A model generated the notes under the pieces. It was not told the origin of the DNA and made no database searches. It worked only from the letters and a program-made list of their open reading frames with translations. Below are positions 42,379 to 54,167 of a DNA stretch of 64,000 nt, one piece after another. The stretch is from Tretioscincus oriximinensis. Lineage: Eukaryota; Chordata; Lepidosauria; Squamata; Gymnophthalmidae. The position numbers and the translations under genes are program-made. The stretch spans positions 3,058,444 to 3,122,443 of the forward strand of contig JAJVDF010000044.1 in the NCBI GenBank assembly GCA_022410635.1. Direction: 5' to 3'. Numbering within the stretch: position 1 is the stretch's first letter; every line of letters begins with the position of its first letter.

Positions 42379-42958
42379 AAATCATTATAAGTAATAAAAG
42401 GCATGTGGGAGAGACCACCATTCTGTGGTGTAATGATCAGGGATCAAAACTTTGGCATCCTTCAGGGACCAATGACAGGGCTCAGAACTATGGCAGCCTC
42501 CAAAGATCAATTACAGGGTTTTACTTTACAATTAGATTTATACCCCACAAAGGGCTCTGGGCAGCTCATAGTGCAATACAAACCATAAAATACAAGATAA
42601 TTATATAAAGCTAGTGCAATACGACATGAATTATATATTTTTGTCAGGGCCTGAAACTTTGCCATCCTCCTGAAACCAAAGTCCTGGATAATTGGAGAAT
42701 TTTGTAGGTGGAAAGATGTGAGAAGTTCAGTTCCCCAGGGTTCAGTACTGGGACAATTAATGGGAGGGAAAGGAAGGAAGGAAAGGAAGAAGGAAGGAGA
42801 AGAAAACAGAAGCAAAGAAGGAGTGAAAAAAGAAGCATCAAATGAATGGGTTATGGGAGGGGCCAAGGTAGGGAAAAAGTGGGTGGAAGCATGGATGGGA
42901 GCAAGGAAGAGGAGGGACTAGAGGGACTGTAATGCAACAGGCTAATTCCGCTAGTTTG
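42379..42958 (+). mobile_element. composite repeat, copy 2
   Basis: Same order as 25957-26425: the head (AAGTAATAAAAGGCATGTGG, GGGCTCAGAACTATGGCAGCC), the CR1 RT piece at 42681-42757 (AAGTCCTGGATAATTGGAG, TTCCCCAGGGTTCAGTACTG), the purine tract, and the tail (GGCCAAGGTAGG, GCATGGATGGGAG, GCAACAGGCTAATTCC). About 90 bases at 42528-42620 are an L2-like tail inserted in the head. Parts of the head (GGATCAAAACTTTGGC) are internally repeated. Confidence 0.7.
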
Positions 42959-43388
42959 AAATAATCCAATTGTGCCTCCGTACTCACCTCTTGGTCTGTG
43001 ATACTTCAGCGAGTGTTTGTTCTGTAGCCTTGTGAACTCGCTACGTATGCAGCCTCCTGATTGGCTGTTCTTCATTCCTCTTGCACAACAGAGTTCTGGT
43101 GTTTGCTCTCAGTTCTTGTGTTCTACTTCCTGCTTTTGCATGCGCAAGTCAGATCGGCTTTTTAATGGAGAAATGGAGATGCCTGCTCTGAAATCAGTAC
43201 AAGGGGTTAAACATGGCAAGGAGTTAAACAGAGTTGATTACTGAATCCACATGAGAATATAAGGTAGATTCTTCATGAGGTCAATACCACAGTGGTAGAA
43301 AAACCTCATCTGGATAGGGTCCAATTTGAAAGCATTTCTCACTAAACTCAGTGGGATTTATTTCCTAGTAGTTAGATGCTGAAGCTTG
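42959..43388. other. unassigned sequence
   Basis: Nothing recognised. Confidence 0.35.
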
Positions 43389-43502
43389 ATCTACACATCA
43401 CTTATTTATTCCACTACATTCCACAATATTCCACAGTGAGGCTTTGATATTCTGGAAAAAACCTATCCACAAAAAGTTTTATTGTGGAATATTGTGGATG
43501 TA
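43389..43502. mobile_element. Family Q palindromic MITE, shorter copy
   Basis: CTACACATCACTTATTTATT and CCACTACATTCCACAATATTCC, with the inverted GGAATATTGTGGATGTAG at the right end. Related to 16169-16307. Confidence 0.65.
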
Positions 43503-43639
43503 GTATCCCTTGTACAAGATATGGAAATACTTGATAGATACAGATCTGTTAGTGCTTTGGGGTTGTGTGTTTATGTACAGTATATTATGTAATGTATGCC
43601 ACAATTAAAAAAAAGGTATCTGAAAAAAAGGTGTGACTT

Positions 43640-44200
43640 AAGCCTTTACTTATTTATGCCTTGTTAAAGCTCTAGGTGTGCTTTCAGATGAGATTTTCAT
43701 CACATAACTACAACATGATTATGAGAGATTTGCCTCACCAAATTGCAGGGGTCCAGTATCACGTCTTTTCCTCCTAATCCTTTTATGCTGATTACAAAGC
43801 GTGGTATGCTTCGTGTCATGTAGACAGGACTGCAAAACCTTCTGAGAGTTTCAAGGTTGCCTTGCACTCTTTTAGGCAAGGGCAGGGCATGCAAAAGCTG
43901 TTTTTCCAGCATTTTTAAATTACTCTTCTCCAGCAGCCTAAAACCACTGAGGTTTTTCAACTGGGGTTTTTTCACTTTGAATTCATCTTCCAGTAACAAA
44001 TGTATGTGGGGAAGGCATTGTTCAATGACAGAAGAGAAAAGGGGTCCATGGAAGCGACAGGATCCTAGATCTTCCTGGGATTTGTAGTCAAATACATGAA
44101 GAAGANAAGATCTTCCCTTGCTGTTTGTGCAAAAAGGGTAAGTCTTGTGAAGTGAGATTCTTAGAGATTTCACTACAAAGCACAGTAGTCTGGATGCTGC
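43640..44200 (-). mobile_element. Family X repeat, minus-strand copy with a 158-codon open frame
   Basis: The minus strand from 44173 to 43700 is open for about 157 codons. It contains FRLLEKSNLKMLEKQLLHAL and RFVISIKGLGGKDVILDPC, and I recognise no domain. The copy at 3775-5140 (with the PLE removed) shares the last part as RISIKVLGGKDIILDLPN in frame. The nucleotide similarity also continues beyond the stop, so the frame may be incidental to a repeat. Possible explanations are a transposon-encoded protein remnant, an old processed gene copy, or chance. One N lies at 44106. Confidence 0.5.
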
Positions 44201-45039
44201 TTATAAGTTAGACAAAGGTAAACATAAAGGGCAGGTACTAAACAATCCCTTTAAAGAATTGATAATAGTGGTAGTAAATGTGATGTGTATATGTGTGTGT
44301 GCATCATTTGCATGTCTTTCTTTCTTTTTTACATTTTTTAAAAGTGCTGGATTGTACTGCACGTACTGGCATTGCCTGATCTCTCCTAGCCTTTACGTAT
44401 TGTCAAAGTGATGTAGCCTCTGTGGATTTACATTTGACATTCATCTTGAGGATTATCAGTTAACACAGCTCCTCAATCCAGGCCAGGTGCATGGTGTGTG
44501 TGTGCGTGCGTTTTCAAAGGAAAAACTGGTTCTATTGGGCATTTACTCTGAGACATCTTGTCATCTTCTTCACTGCATTTCAGACAGTACTTTGGTCTAA
44601 ACCCACAAAGGGTTTGCTATTTCTGATACCAGGTTTCCATAAGAAGATATTATGCTGTTCTCTTCCTATTATACCTGCTGTCAAATGCTTGGTATCGCGA
44701 GTACTAAAATGATTGCCCAGTAGACATTTATGAGGATTTTGACAAAGAGGCAAAGGAATTCTCTAGGAATCTACTGCAAACCTGACCAGGCTAGTTTTAA
44801 CCCCTTTAGAGATATTTTCTTGAAAAACCAGAANGATTTAGCAGTTAGAAAAAGTACTTAGGAAATGATCAGAGGGATAATGTTAAATATGTACATTATT
44901 TTTCCCCTTGAAAATGTGCTTTATGTTCTATGTATTAAGAATGGGAGACTCCATAGTCCTGAAGAGCATTGGGTCATAATGATGCATGGGGTTCATTTCC
45001 ACTCATGATATGTAGTGACGTGGAAGCAACACCCACCTT
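44201..45039. other. unassigned sequence
   Basis: No repeat or gene recognised. Confidence 0.35.
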
Positions 45040-45240
45040 CAATCCAGCCCAAGGGGTCACAAATGTTCAGTGATCCACTCACTAAAAAGGTCCATTGTTA
45101 TGGAATTTCCAACCACCGTAGTTCGTGCAATTCAATAGTGGACATTTCTTTAAGTTGAAAGACATTCAGCAAATCTCACAAGACTTCGAGGCTACGTGTA
45201 AAAGTTAATTGGCTCCTGGCTTTCAGAGAATACTGGGAAT
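45040..45240 (+). repeat. Family Y repeat
   Basis: ATGTTCAGTGATCCACTCAC, AAAAAGGTCCATTGTTATGG, TCAGCAAATCTCACAAGAC and TTCGAGGCTA align with the reverse of 39555-39770. Confidence 0.65.
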
Positions 45241-46794
45241 TGTAGTAAGGCAACTACAGCAATGCCTTCATAGGCTCATGATGAGTTTGCTAGCAGTTTC
45301 AGAGCAGTGTGAAAACTTGTGATAAGTAAGAGAGGTGACTCCTTTTTAAAGAAATAATGAGGTAAAATGTAAGGTGGGGAAGCACCCATGATTCCTCACA
45401 AGGAAATTGTATAATGGTTGTAGTTCATGTTCCTTCAAATAGTGCTTTGCAGCAAAGACAATGTGTCTTTTGCATGACATAAACGTACCATGAGAATTCA
45501 AGATTCACATGATCCTGCACCCTCATAATGCATTGAGTTCACCAGATAAGTTTGGGTTCTTTAGGATCCAGCACTTCTCCAAAAGAAAACTAACCCCCCC
45601 CCCCCCCAAATACCCTCTTTGGAAAGATATCCAGCACAAAAAGGGGAGGGTTAACTTAAATATACCAGTGAATAATCAAGTGGAAAACCCCTCTAAACAA
45701 CATTCCAACAGTTTTATGTATTCACATCATAAAAAGAAAGGAAAGGATTCTTCACAGAAAGAAAAAAAGGCCATTTCTAGCCAGATGCAGCCCCAAGGAC
45801 CAAGGTCCATACCCATAGCGAGNTGGGAAAACTCAGTGGATCTCCTGCCATTGCTTTTGTTGCCTATCGACAGCAGTTTAAATTTCTCGCACTAGAGCAA
45901 TGGCGTGGAAATTTAAAACTGCTGGCAAAAGCCAGTAATAACGGCAGGAAATCCACTGAGATCTCCCTTCCTGCCATGGGTCTTGATCCTTAGGGTGCTT
46001 CTGGCTTTGCCAGAAGACCTTCAAGGATTGGCCACTGATCAGACAGGACAGTGAAACATCGTCAGCACAGACTTAACATGAATTGTGATAAGCTGCACTT
46101 GTGATGGTTTCCTGAGCAAACAGCACATGGTGAAGTCATTTCTCAGTCAGAACAAATGGGAATTGAGTGCATCCAGCATAGAGCCACACAGCTGTCACAT
46201 AGTTTTTCTCCTTAATGGGAACACAGCCACTATGATTGACTCTTGCTGCTTCTTTTCCCATCAAATGGGAGAAACCATGCTCAATATTTCTCTTGCATCT
46301 GCTGGCAATTTTGGAAAATACCTTGTTTGGGACCAGCAGTAGCCAGCCTGTACAATATAAGTGAACAAATTCAAAAATTCCAGGAAATTCAATGTAAGTT
46401 GAAATAGCAATCTCTATTATTAGTAAGAAAAGCATTGATGAGTCCAACCTTTCAAGGTGTCTCATAGGTCTTNATAGACCAATCACAGGGCTTAGAACCT
46501 TGGGCTTGGCGTGTGTATGCAAGTGCCATAGGCTGCCCAACAATCCACCCATCATGGTGGAGAGGGCAGGTTCAAGAGCAACCTCTGGCTTTGAGCAAAA
46601 TCCACTGCCATCTGCCAATGTCCATTGTATGCCGCCATGCTGCACCATGCCAGGTCATATGAGGGAGGCAGAACCATGGAGGAAGTAGCTGGGAAACATC
46701 TTCCTTCACTGGTTGCAGATCCCCTTGCTGCCACCTCAGGTGCTTTAACAAACTAAGCCACATTCTGCCGGCTTAACCTCTAAGGCACTGGGTG
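45241..46794. other. unassigned; long open stretch judged not coding
   Basis: Includes a 14-C run (45594-45607). 46130-46290 resembles family Z loosely. The 170-codon minus-strand reading at 46136-46648 has no domain, crosses an N, and overlaps composite-repeat-like words near 46465-46500. Confidence 0.4.
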
Positions 46795-47470
46795 CATACA
46801 CATGACGATTCCTTACCTGGTTCTTGGGGGCTAGGGTTGCCACCTTTTGATAAATGAAATAAGGGGCATGCTCTTAAAAATAAGGGACATTTCACAAAAA
46901 TAAGGGACACAATTCGAATTTTGAATATATCAATACAAGCATGATATTAATGGCATTTTACGGGACACTGAATCATAGTACGGGACACGTAATTTTTACC
47001 TGAAATACAGGATGTCCCCTATAATATGGGACAGGTGGCAACCTTATTGGGGGGGGCTGTTCTTTATTCTTCAGCAATACACGCGATTGAGGTTTTTGCA
47101 AGGCTTTGCAATGCTTCCAGAAAAATGTTGCAGTACAACGGAAATAGTCATTGCTGATCCTTTCCAGAAGCATCACAAAACGCCGCGTCTTTCATTGCGC
47201 AGCTGCCTACAGCCCTAGTGTTTGTGGGAAGATGAATATTTATTTATTTATACTTCTTATATCCCACCCTATATCCGAAGGTCTCAGACACCCTGTGAAT
47301 ACTGCATGACAACGACAGCCAGAAGGAATACAAAATTGCAGCAGGCTGACTTGCACGGTATCGTCTTCCTGCTTTCTCCTGTGTTCCTCTCACCANCCTT
47401 GAGCAAGGTAGATTTGAGGTGTGTAAAATCTGCAATTTGCTGTTAGATTGCTTGTTTCACTCACATTCAC
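46795..47470 (+). repeat. Family W repeat, split by a MITE and an L2-like tail
   Basis: The W sequence runs 46795-46832, then resumes at about 47047 (after the MITE at 46833-47046). It is interrupted again at 47234-47292 by a minus-strand L2-like tail (TTATATCCCACCCTATATCC). Collinear with 7255-7640. Confidence 0.58.
46833..47046. mobile_element. Family S MITE with inverted ends
   Basis: Ends AGGGTTGCCACCT and AGGTGGCAACCTT are inverted repeats. The interior repeats AATAAGGGACA twice and ACGGGACAC twice. TTGGGGGCT-like sequence flanks both sides, with extra Gs on the right. No ORF. Confidence 0.72.
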
Positions 47471-48349
47471 CAATAGTGTGGTGCATGCATCTCTCCAATA
47501 GTTACCATAGATAAAATTCCATATACCAGCCAAGCAGCTATTTAAATATACAAGAATCCACACATACACTATAAATGCAACTATGCCAGGGATGGCATCC
47601 CAAACCCTTGAATTCAATATTCCTGAAAACTAGGAATGTCTGGTTCTTACTTTGAAATCTTTGGTTGCATGTAGACATTGCTTTATTATTTGAATATTCC
47701 AGCACTAATTCTCCATGCTTTAATGCTGAATATCTGAGTATAGCAGAATAAAGAAGCAATAACCATAATTCTCAGCTACAAATGGGCTGAATTCCTGAAA
47801 TTCCAGTGCAGAGGTGGGCCAAGCGTGGCCTGCTGAATGCTGAAGGACTACAGTTCTTAATGACAGGCATGCTGTGAGTTTTGCAGGAAGGAAATAAGGA
47901 TTTGTTTGGTCTGATAATCAGTCCGAAGAGAGACCTGTGGTGGCATAAAGCCATTTTCCATTCATCTTTGAAGCTTTGCAAGAATAGCACATTGGCTTCA
48001 GAATGATGCACAATTCTTACTCACTCTTTGAACCAGCAGACTCTATTATTTCCCCTCCTGGCCCTTGTATGCCTGTTAGGAAAAGCTATAGCCCTTTGGC
48101 TGCACTTTGAGTGTCCCTGATCTAATAGCTTTATATCCTAAAATCTCAGGGCAGGTGACCAAAAATCACCATAGTATGTAGCAAGAGCTAATTGTGTACT
48201 TAGAATATAAAGCTCCATAGATCGCTTCTGCCCTTTCATCCACACTTTACAATGGATCAGAGAGGCCTCAACCTCTCTTAATAAAATTCACCCTCAAAGG
48301 ATGGAGAATAAATTGGGCTAAGGTGCCCAAATGGCATCACGACTAAGGT
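47471..48349. other. unassigned; possible family Q and L2 fragments
   Basis: 47655-47765 has the weak inverted arms ATTGCTTTATT and AATAAAGAAGCAAT. 48120-48165 (TTATATCCTAAAATCTCAGG) may be an L2-like tail. Confidence 0.4.
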
Positions 48350-48500
48350 CCTGTCCCCACTGAGTCTTAGACTAGGAGCCTGACATCTACATACTAGTGT
48401 ATGTACCAACTGGGGCTTGCCATAGTCCACACTGACATATGGATGGTCAATCTCTGTCCCAAGATATAGCTCAGAATAAGACTCAGTGGATATTGGATGA
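48350..48500 (+). mobile_element. Family P MITE, diverged copy
   Basis: CCCCACTGAGTCTTAGACTAG, GACATCTACATACTAGTG, GGGGCTTGCCATAGTCCAC, then AGATATAGCTCAGAATAAG and ACTCAGTGG. It keeps the whole fold-back plan. Confidence 0.68.
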
Positions 48501-50561
48501 AGGAGGCAGATACCAGCTCATAGAGACTGTCAAAGTATCCAAAATATCCCCCTAGGGAGTTCTGAAGGGCTGAGATAGTAAAGTTCAAAGCAAATGGGTT
48601 CTTAGATTTCCAACTCATTATGGAGTCATATTACATTACTACACTGAAGTCCTTTGGGTATCTTCTATCTCTTAACTTTGATTCCACTTCCTGGTTCTTC
48701 TCTGTTCAATGTTACCTCTGCTCTTAGCTGAGAATGGATCCTCCTACCAGCAGCAAGCAAAGCTTGGGCCAGGCCAGCTTTGAAAGCTGGAAGCTGGCTT
48801 TGCTCACTGCTGGCGAGGCAGGGTGTTCTTTNTAGTGGCAAGCAAAGCCAGGGCCCAAACCGGCCATCACTACCCATGTTCAAAACGCATGTGAAGGCAT
48901 AGCCCTCGCTCACATTTTGAATGCGGCAGTGGGTTGGCCACCGAGATGCCAGTCCACTCAGCTATGTCTGGTGGGGCAGGCAACCTGTGGCATCCAAACC
49001 CACTGTTGTGCTTCTTGTTCAAAATGCAGGCAAAGGCACAGCCCTCTCCTGGGTTTTGAAGACAGCCGCAGATTTGGCTACCAGAGGCTCCTATCCATTC
49101 TGGAATGTCATGTAGAGTGCAGTGGAGTCTCCAGCAGCCAGTGGGTTGTCCCCACCCTGCGTGCTCCCTCTTCCCAAACTCTAAGTTTGGTGTGCAAAGA
49201 CCAATCCCAGACCCTGGAATTTTGCCATCAGTGGCAGCTATTTTAGTAACAGTAGAGAGTAGCAGAATTAGCCCATTGTGTTACAATAATGCAATGAGCT
49301 CTAGTCCTTTACCATGCAAGATGGGAAGCCTCAGGATGCTAGCGCTCAAAGTGTTAAAATCCATAGTGAGAGAAATAATTTCAGAATGCAACCCATCACA
49401 CGTACCTTTAATACCACATGCAACCGGCGGGACAACTAACCAGGAAGTAAATACTGAGCATGATCAGCCAGCGATTCTGAATTGCCCTGTGCTGGCATCT
49501 TCTCATAGGATCCTGGCGTAATCTTGTTAATGAGCGGTGGACAGGAAATCTTCTTGCCTTCCCAGCTGNAGGCATGGCAATTTCACCAAACATCAGCTGA
49601 AGAATATTCCAGGGCAATGGACCTTTTTTCTAAATGGAGTGTAGTCATCATGTAAGTATTTTTGCACAGTCCAAACTGCCCGTGTGCCTGTACCTTAATC
49701 CAGCAATGAGCTCTCAGCCAGTTTCTCTCCATTGATGTGTTCCTTATGTGTAATAATATTCATTAGTTGAAGGAAGCTGAAATACTTTGTGGGCTCACCT
49801 ATTGTTTGTGACTGCGTGCTCCCTCTATGAAATGTCTGCCATCACAACTTTGGCTGGTCCTGACAGGTGCAGACAGAAAAGTTCCCTTGGGCCAGAGAGA
49901 AACTGCCCAAGCATTTCCATTCCATTCATCCCATGACAGCCCTTGTTAGCAGAATGCCTTTATTCCCAGCTAAGTTGCCTGGAAGTCACCCTGTCAACTC
50001 TCTCACAAATAAAAATGTCTGGATAGACCCTTTTCGTATATATATACACCAAGTAAGGCTCTGTTTTCTGAAATTTCAGAAGAAAGGGAGGGACAGGGAA
50101 GTTTCATGCTGCCTTTGAATCAAGTTAAACAGTGCATAAGCAAACTTCTCCAATCCTATGGCACCCAGAATAAAGCCAATTTGGGATTGTGTGGAGATAA
50201 GAAAATATGTAGTTCATTTGATTCTGATTATAACATTGCAAATGTGAGAAATTTGCATGGTCCTTATAGGTATAAAGACCCAGATAAGAAGTTGAATATC
50301 TTTCTGCTTTGGAATTATAATCCTAGCTAGAGGTTCATTTCTGCTCGCAAATATATTTTTGCAACGAGCAAGTGGGAATTGCAAGAAAATGTCAGACAAT
50401 CTTCAAAACATTTCCTAGTTTTCTCCTGGGATACTTTCCTTCCAAACACTGAGATGTTCTTCAGAGTTTATCATTTTTCATTTTAAATCTTAAAATCAGG
50501 GTAGCTATTTTTTTTAAAAAAAGGATTCTGATGCTAATCTATTTTTTTTCTCACTCCAGAA
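48501..50561. other. mostly unassigned; one composite-repeat tail
   Basis: 49255-49300 (GCAGAATTAGCCCATTGTG, then TTACAATAATGCAAT) is the reverse of the composite-repeat tail at 26385-26425. Open stretches near 48917-49521 show no domain and no shared structure. Confidence 0.45.
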
Positions 50562-50803
50562 TAGCCAAGTGAGGCTCATGTGTCTGCTATGGAGAGGAGT
50601 GAACATCTTCTACTGGCCTTAGCATCAGCAAACCTAGCTGTTTGAAAGAAAGCATTTGCAAGTAGATGAATAGGTACCATCACAATGTGATGGGGAAGAC
50701 AGAATGTAAGCCTTCAGGTAAAAAGTAGCTTGTAAGTCACTTTGAATCCCTTCGGGGGAGAAATGTGGAGTGTAAAAAACCCAGTTCTTCTTCTTCTACA
50801 CTA
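50562..50803 (+). mobile_element. SINE-2, old copy with TTC tail
   Basis: The body and tail are recognisable: CATCTTCTACTGGCCTTAGC, AACCTAGCTGTTTGAAAG, GGGGAAGACAGAATG, TTGTAAGTCACTTTGAATCC, then CTTCTTCTTCT. The tRNA-like head is largely decayed. Confidence 0.7.
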
Positions 50804-52099
50804 GGGATATTTGGGGACATTTTGGCATGTGGGTGGCCAAGCTCTGTCCCAAAACGTCACCCAGACCGAGGCTCTGTATGGATGGGGCCAGCAGAACACA
50901 GCCGTCTCCCCTCCTTCAGCAGAATTACCTGCAGATCGGCTCTGCCTGCTGTCAAATAGATCGACTGAGGAGAGGAGGAGGTTTTGTTCCTCTTCTTTTG
51001 CAGAGTTGATCTCCAGGCAGCAGCCCCCCAAAGGAGGTGGAGGGCAGCCTGGGCTTAGGAAAAGGCGGGCAGATTTCCCCGCTGAAGGAGGCGGCGCTTC
51101 CTCCTGTCGTTTCTCCCCTCCTGTCTTTCACATTAATACTGGTCACACGGGAGAGGAAGGGAATTGACTACGAGGTGACGGAGGTTGGCTGCGAGGTTTC
51201 GGACGTTCTCTGCAATTATTCCTGATTATCCCAGCAATAGTTTATTGCGGAATAAATGGCCTTTATTGTGGAAGTTTTACTCATACATGCTTAACACGTG
51301 TGACGTGACCTTCAAAACGGCGCTATACCTGAGGCATAAAATAGTCTTGTGAACGCACCCTTAGTCTAAATCCAACACATTTAACTATTTTCTTTTGAAT
51401 CATTTGCTCCAAGATTTGAGGATCATCTGTTTGTGGTTTTGTTTTAGCAATGAAAGATCTTATTTGGTTTTTAATTTTTTTNNCCCCCTTTGTATGTAGA
51501 TCTCTCTTTTTTTAATTAACAGACTCCTACTAATTGTTTTATAGCAATCCCACACTATTGTATGTTATCTTCTTCTACCTGAATCTTGAAAACAATTGTG
51601 GTATGGTGGGAGATTTCCAAAGATCAATTTTTACAATGTTAATATTAGAGTCTTTTTCTATATGATCCAAACATGACCAAGTATTATGTCAAGCAGACTT
51701 ATGAATTTTTGTATCCATTTTGTTAACAGTGTTATTAACATCATGCATAGATTCCGTTTCCAAAGGTGCCGCTTATTTCTGTTTATGTTCCTGTTTACTT
51801 TATTTTTCAGAGCGCTAGTATCCATGTTCAGATCTCTTGCTATAATTATATCCCTTTAAGTATGATGTTTTATTTTTCTAATTATACTATTAAAGACTGA
51901 GGGTTGCTGGATATTCGGTAGATATAATGAGACCAAAGTGAAATGTTTTTTCATATTTTGCATTAACCAAGATTAATTTACCATCTCTGTCATTATACTT
52001 ATTAATACACTTTAACAATATTTATCAAAATTGCTACCCCTTGGGCATTATGAGCTTTCCTAGTTGAACTATACATGTATGTCATTTATGAGTGTTGAG
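50804..52099. other. unassigned; family P right half and a GC-rich patch
   Basis: 50805-50895 is a family P right half (GGCATGTGGGTGGCCAAGC). 50900-51200 is GC-richer with no recognisable coding content. 51480-51490 has two Ns between T and C runs. Confidence 0.4.
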
Positions 52100-52385
52100 A
52101 GAGAAGTAGAAGTAGAAGTAGAACTTGGTTCTTATAACCCGCTTTTCTCACCTTTCAAAGGGACTCAAAGCGGTTTACAAGGATATATTTTGCCCGAAGG
52201 CTCACATTCTATCTTCCCCACCAGGCTATGGTGGTTCCATGTATCTACTTGCAGTCAGTTGCAATGCCTGCTTTCGAATAGCTGGGTTGGCTAGAGCTAC
52301 AGGCTAGTGGAAGGTGCTCACCCCTCCCCACTTCCAACACAGGGCCTCGAAACCCCATCTCCCAGGCGAGAGACGAGAGAGGCAA
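52100..52385 (-). mobile_element. SINE-2, near full length, minus strand
   Basis: From the GTAGAAGTAGAA tail through GGTTCTTATAACCCGCTTTT, AAAGCGGTTTACAAGG, GTTCCATGTATCTACTTGC and AGGGCCTCGAAACCCC (B-box) to the head. One of the best full-length copies in the window. Confidence 0.85.
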
Positions 52386-52494
52386 CCCCTCTCAGTAACA
52401 TTCAGTTCCCAGAAGATTGTTAAAGAGTGACTGGGGCTCTCGCCTCTAATAAGACCTCTCAGTTTTCTTCTCCCATTCCTTATGCATTTGTTTA

Positions 52495-52590
52495 CTTGAT
52501 TTATACGTAGCCCATCACCTGAAGGTCTTGTGACACATCCAAGCCAGACCATAAAACCCAGTAAGTTCCTAGATAATATTCCCTTGGTTA
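52495..52590 (-). mobile_element. L2-like LINE tail, diverged
   Basis: GATTTATACGTAGCCCATC and CTGAAGGTCTTGTGAC resemble the reversed tail with decay. Confidence 0.4.
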
Positions 52591-52659
52591 CATAAGGGCC
52601 AAAATAATAAAACAAGAGCAGGAGCAGCTTGTACACAATGTAAACAGGATCAGAACAAG

Positions 52660-52855
52660 AGCATTTCAGAACTGGAAGAATGTCTAGTTAATCTTCTGCT
52701 GAGTGCGGCAATCTTTCAACTCTAAGCATTGCTAACAGATGGCCATCCAGCCTGTGTTGAAAAACCTCCAGCGAATGAGATCCTATCACCTCTTAGGAAT
52801 GTTTTTCCATTGTCAAAACAGTTTGTACTGTACTGTTAGGAAGCTGACACATACT
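52660..52855 (-). mobile_element. older CR1 subfamily 3' region (CR1-C)
   Basis: AGAACTGGAAGAATGTCTAG, CAATCTTTCAACTCTAAGC, ACAGATGGCCATCCAGCC, AAAACCTCCAGCGAATGAG and CTTAGGAATG follow the order of CR1-type 3' UTRs but match neither CR1-A nor CR1-B closely. Confidence 0.65.
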
Positions 52856-53602
52856 TTTGGGTTATTTACACACTCGTTACTTTTGATAGCTGTGGATTGG
52901 GACCGGAGGCTAGTGAGGGAGGGGGAAAGTTCTGCTGTGGATAAATTGAGAGATGAATGCTGGGTGAATTCCTGAAGGAATTCAAACTTGTGATTTCAAG
53001 AGCCATCTGACTGGAAAAAAAACTTTTAGGGTCTTTCCACAGCCAACCTATAAATAAAAATAAACAAATTCTGTGCCTATACAATTGTGTATAGAATAAT
53101 AAGTCTTGGCAAGATGGTGAAAAATGATCAAAATATTAGGTGCACTGAATAACAAGAGATATTTCATTACAAGTCTGCTGTACAAATTCAAAATGCAATA
53201 CTTCAGTTTAGCACTTAAAATATAGGATATGATCCTAAAAAAGCTGTCTTCTGGGCAAAACTGAATCTCAAAAGAAAGACATTTTGTTCCTTAAATTTGT
53301 CTTACCCGACTGCAAAGTCTAGAGATGACTTTTGCTGGTTTGGGGTAAAGTAACACCGAGAGCAATTATTATTATTTATTGTACTGTGTAGGAAGTTACA
53401 TAAACATAGAGGAGGGAAACCTGTAACCAATCAAAGCTTATGAAACAGCTGCTGTGGACAAGTGACCAATCAGAGCTATGGAAACCCTGGCAGATGAGTG
53501 GCAAGCATTCATTGTGAAGGTAGATTTCAAAGAAGTAGCTGTGTAGTCTGGTTCCAGGATACCTATCAAGTAGGACCCATAGAACTTTAGAGACTAACAA
53601 AG

Positions 53603-54167
53603 GCAAACACAATCCTGGGATGTATCAAGAGGGGCATAGAATCTCGCTCATGTGAAGTAATTATTCCTCTCTGCAGTACTTTGGTATGACCACACTTAAA
53701 AAAGACATTGATAAACTAGAGCAAGTACAAAAGAGAGTTACAAGGATGGTGAGTGGTCTGGAAACCATGTCCTATGAGGAACGGTTAAAGGATCTAGGGA
53801 TGTTTAGTCTGCAAAAGAGAAGACTGAGAGGAGACCTGATAGCTGTCTACAAATATCTGAAGGGCTGTCACAGAGCAGAGGGATCAGCATTGTTCTTATT
53901 AGCACATGGAAGGACTAGAAACAATGGAATGAAACTGCAAGGGAGAAGATTTAGATTAGATATCAGAAAAAACTTCCTAACAGTCAGGGTGATAAACCAG
54001 TGGAACAGTTTGCCACATGGTGCGGTGAGTTCGCCTTCCCTGGAAGTCTTCAAACAGAGACTGGACAGTCATCTGTCTGGGATGGTTTAATGAATCCTGC
54101 ATCGAGTAGGGGGTTGGACTCGATGACCCTGGAGGTCCCTTCCAACTCTATGATTCTATGATTCTAT
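53603..54167 (+). mobile_element. CR1-B 3' portion
   Basis: 5'-truncated, starting near GGCAAACACAATCCTGG. Includes the ORF2 C-terminus, a short 3' UTR with GACTCGATGACCCTGGAGG, and the terminal signature ATTCTATGATTCTA. Confidence 0.93.
53686..54090 (+). pseudogene. CR1-B ORF2 C-terminal remnant
   Basis: An open frame of about 130 codons to a natural stop at 54088-54090. Words include [59 protein letters not shown] and LEVFKQRLDSHLSGMV. The frame is undamaged over this length and closely matches the copy at 40937-41345 (for example METMSY/LKTMSY and PHGAVSS/AQGVVSS differences). The RT catalytic part is missing by 5' truncation; the upstream sequence (53603-53690) is CR1 but in a shifted frame. 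The methionine at 53686 is internal to the ancestral protein and is not a true start. Confidence 0.9.

Noticed and set aside
42507..42921. Frames of 65-119 codons over the second composite repeat
   Set aside because: Same cause: purine tract and repeat sequence.
46136..46648. 170-codon minus-strand frame
   Set aside because: No domain or shared structure, contains an N, and overlaps repeat-like sequence. Judged to be chance.
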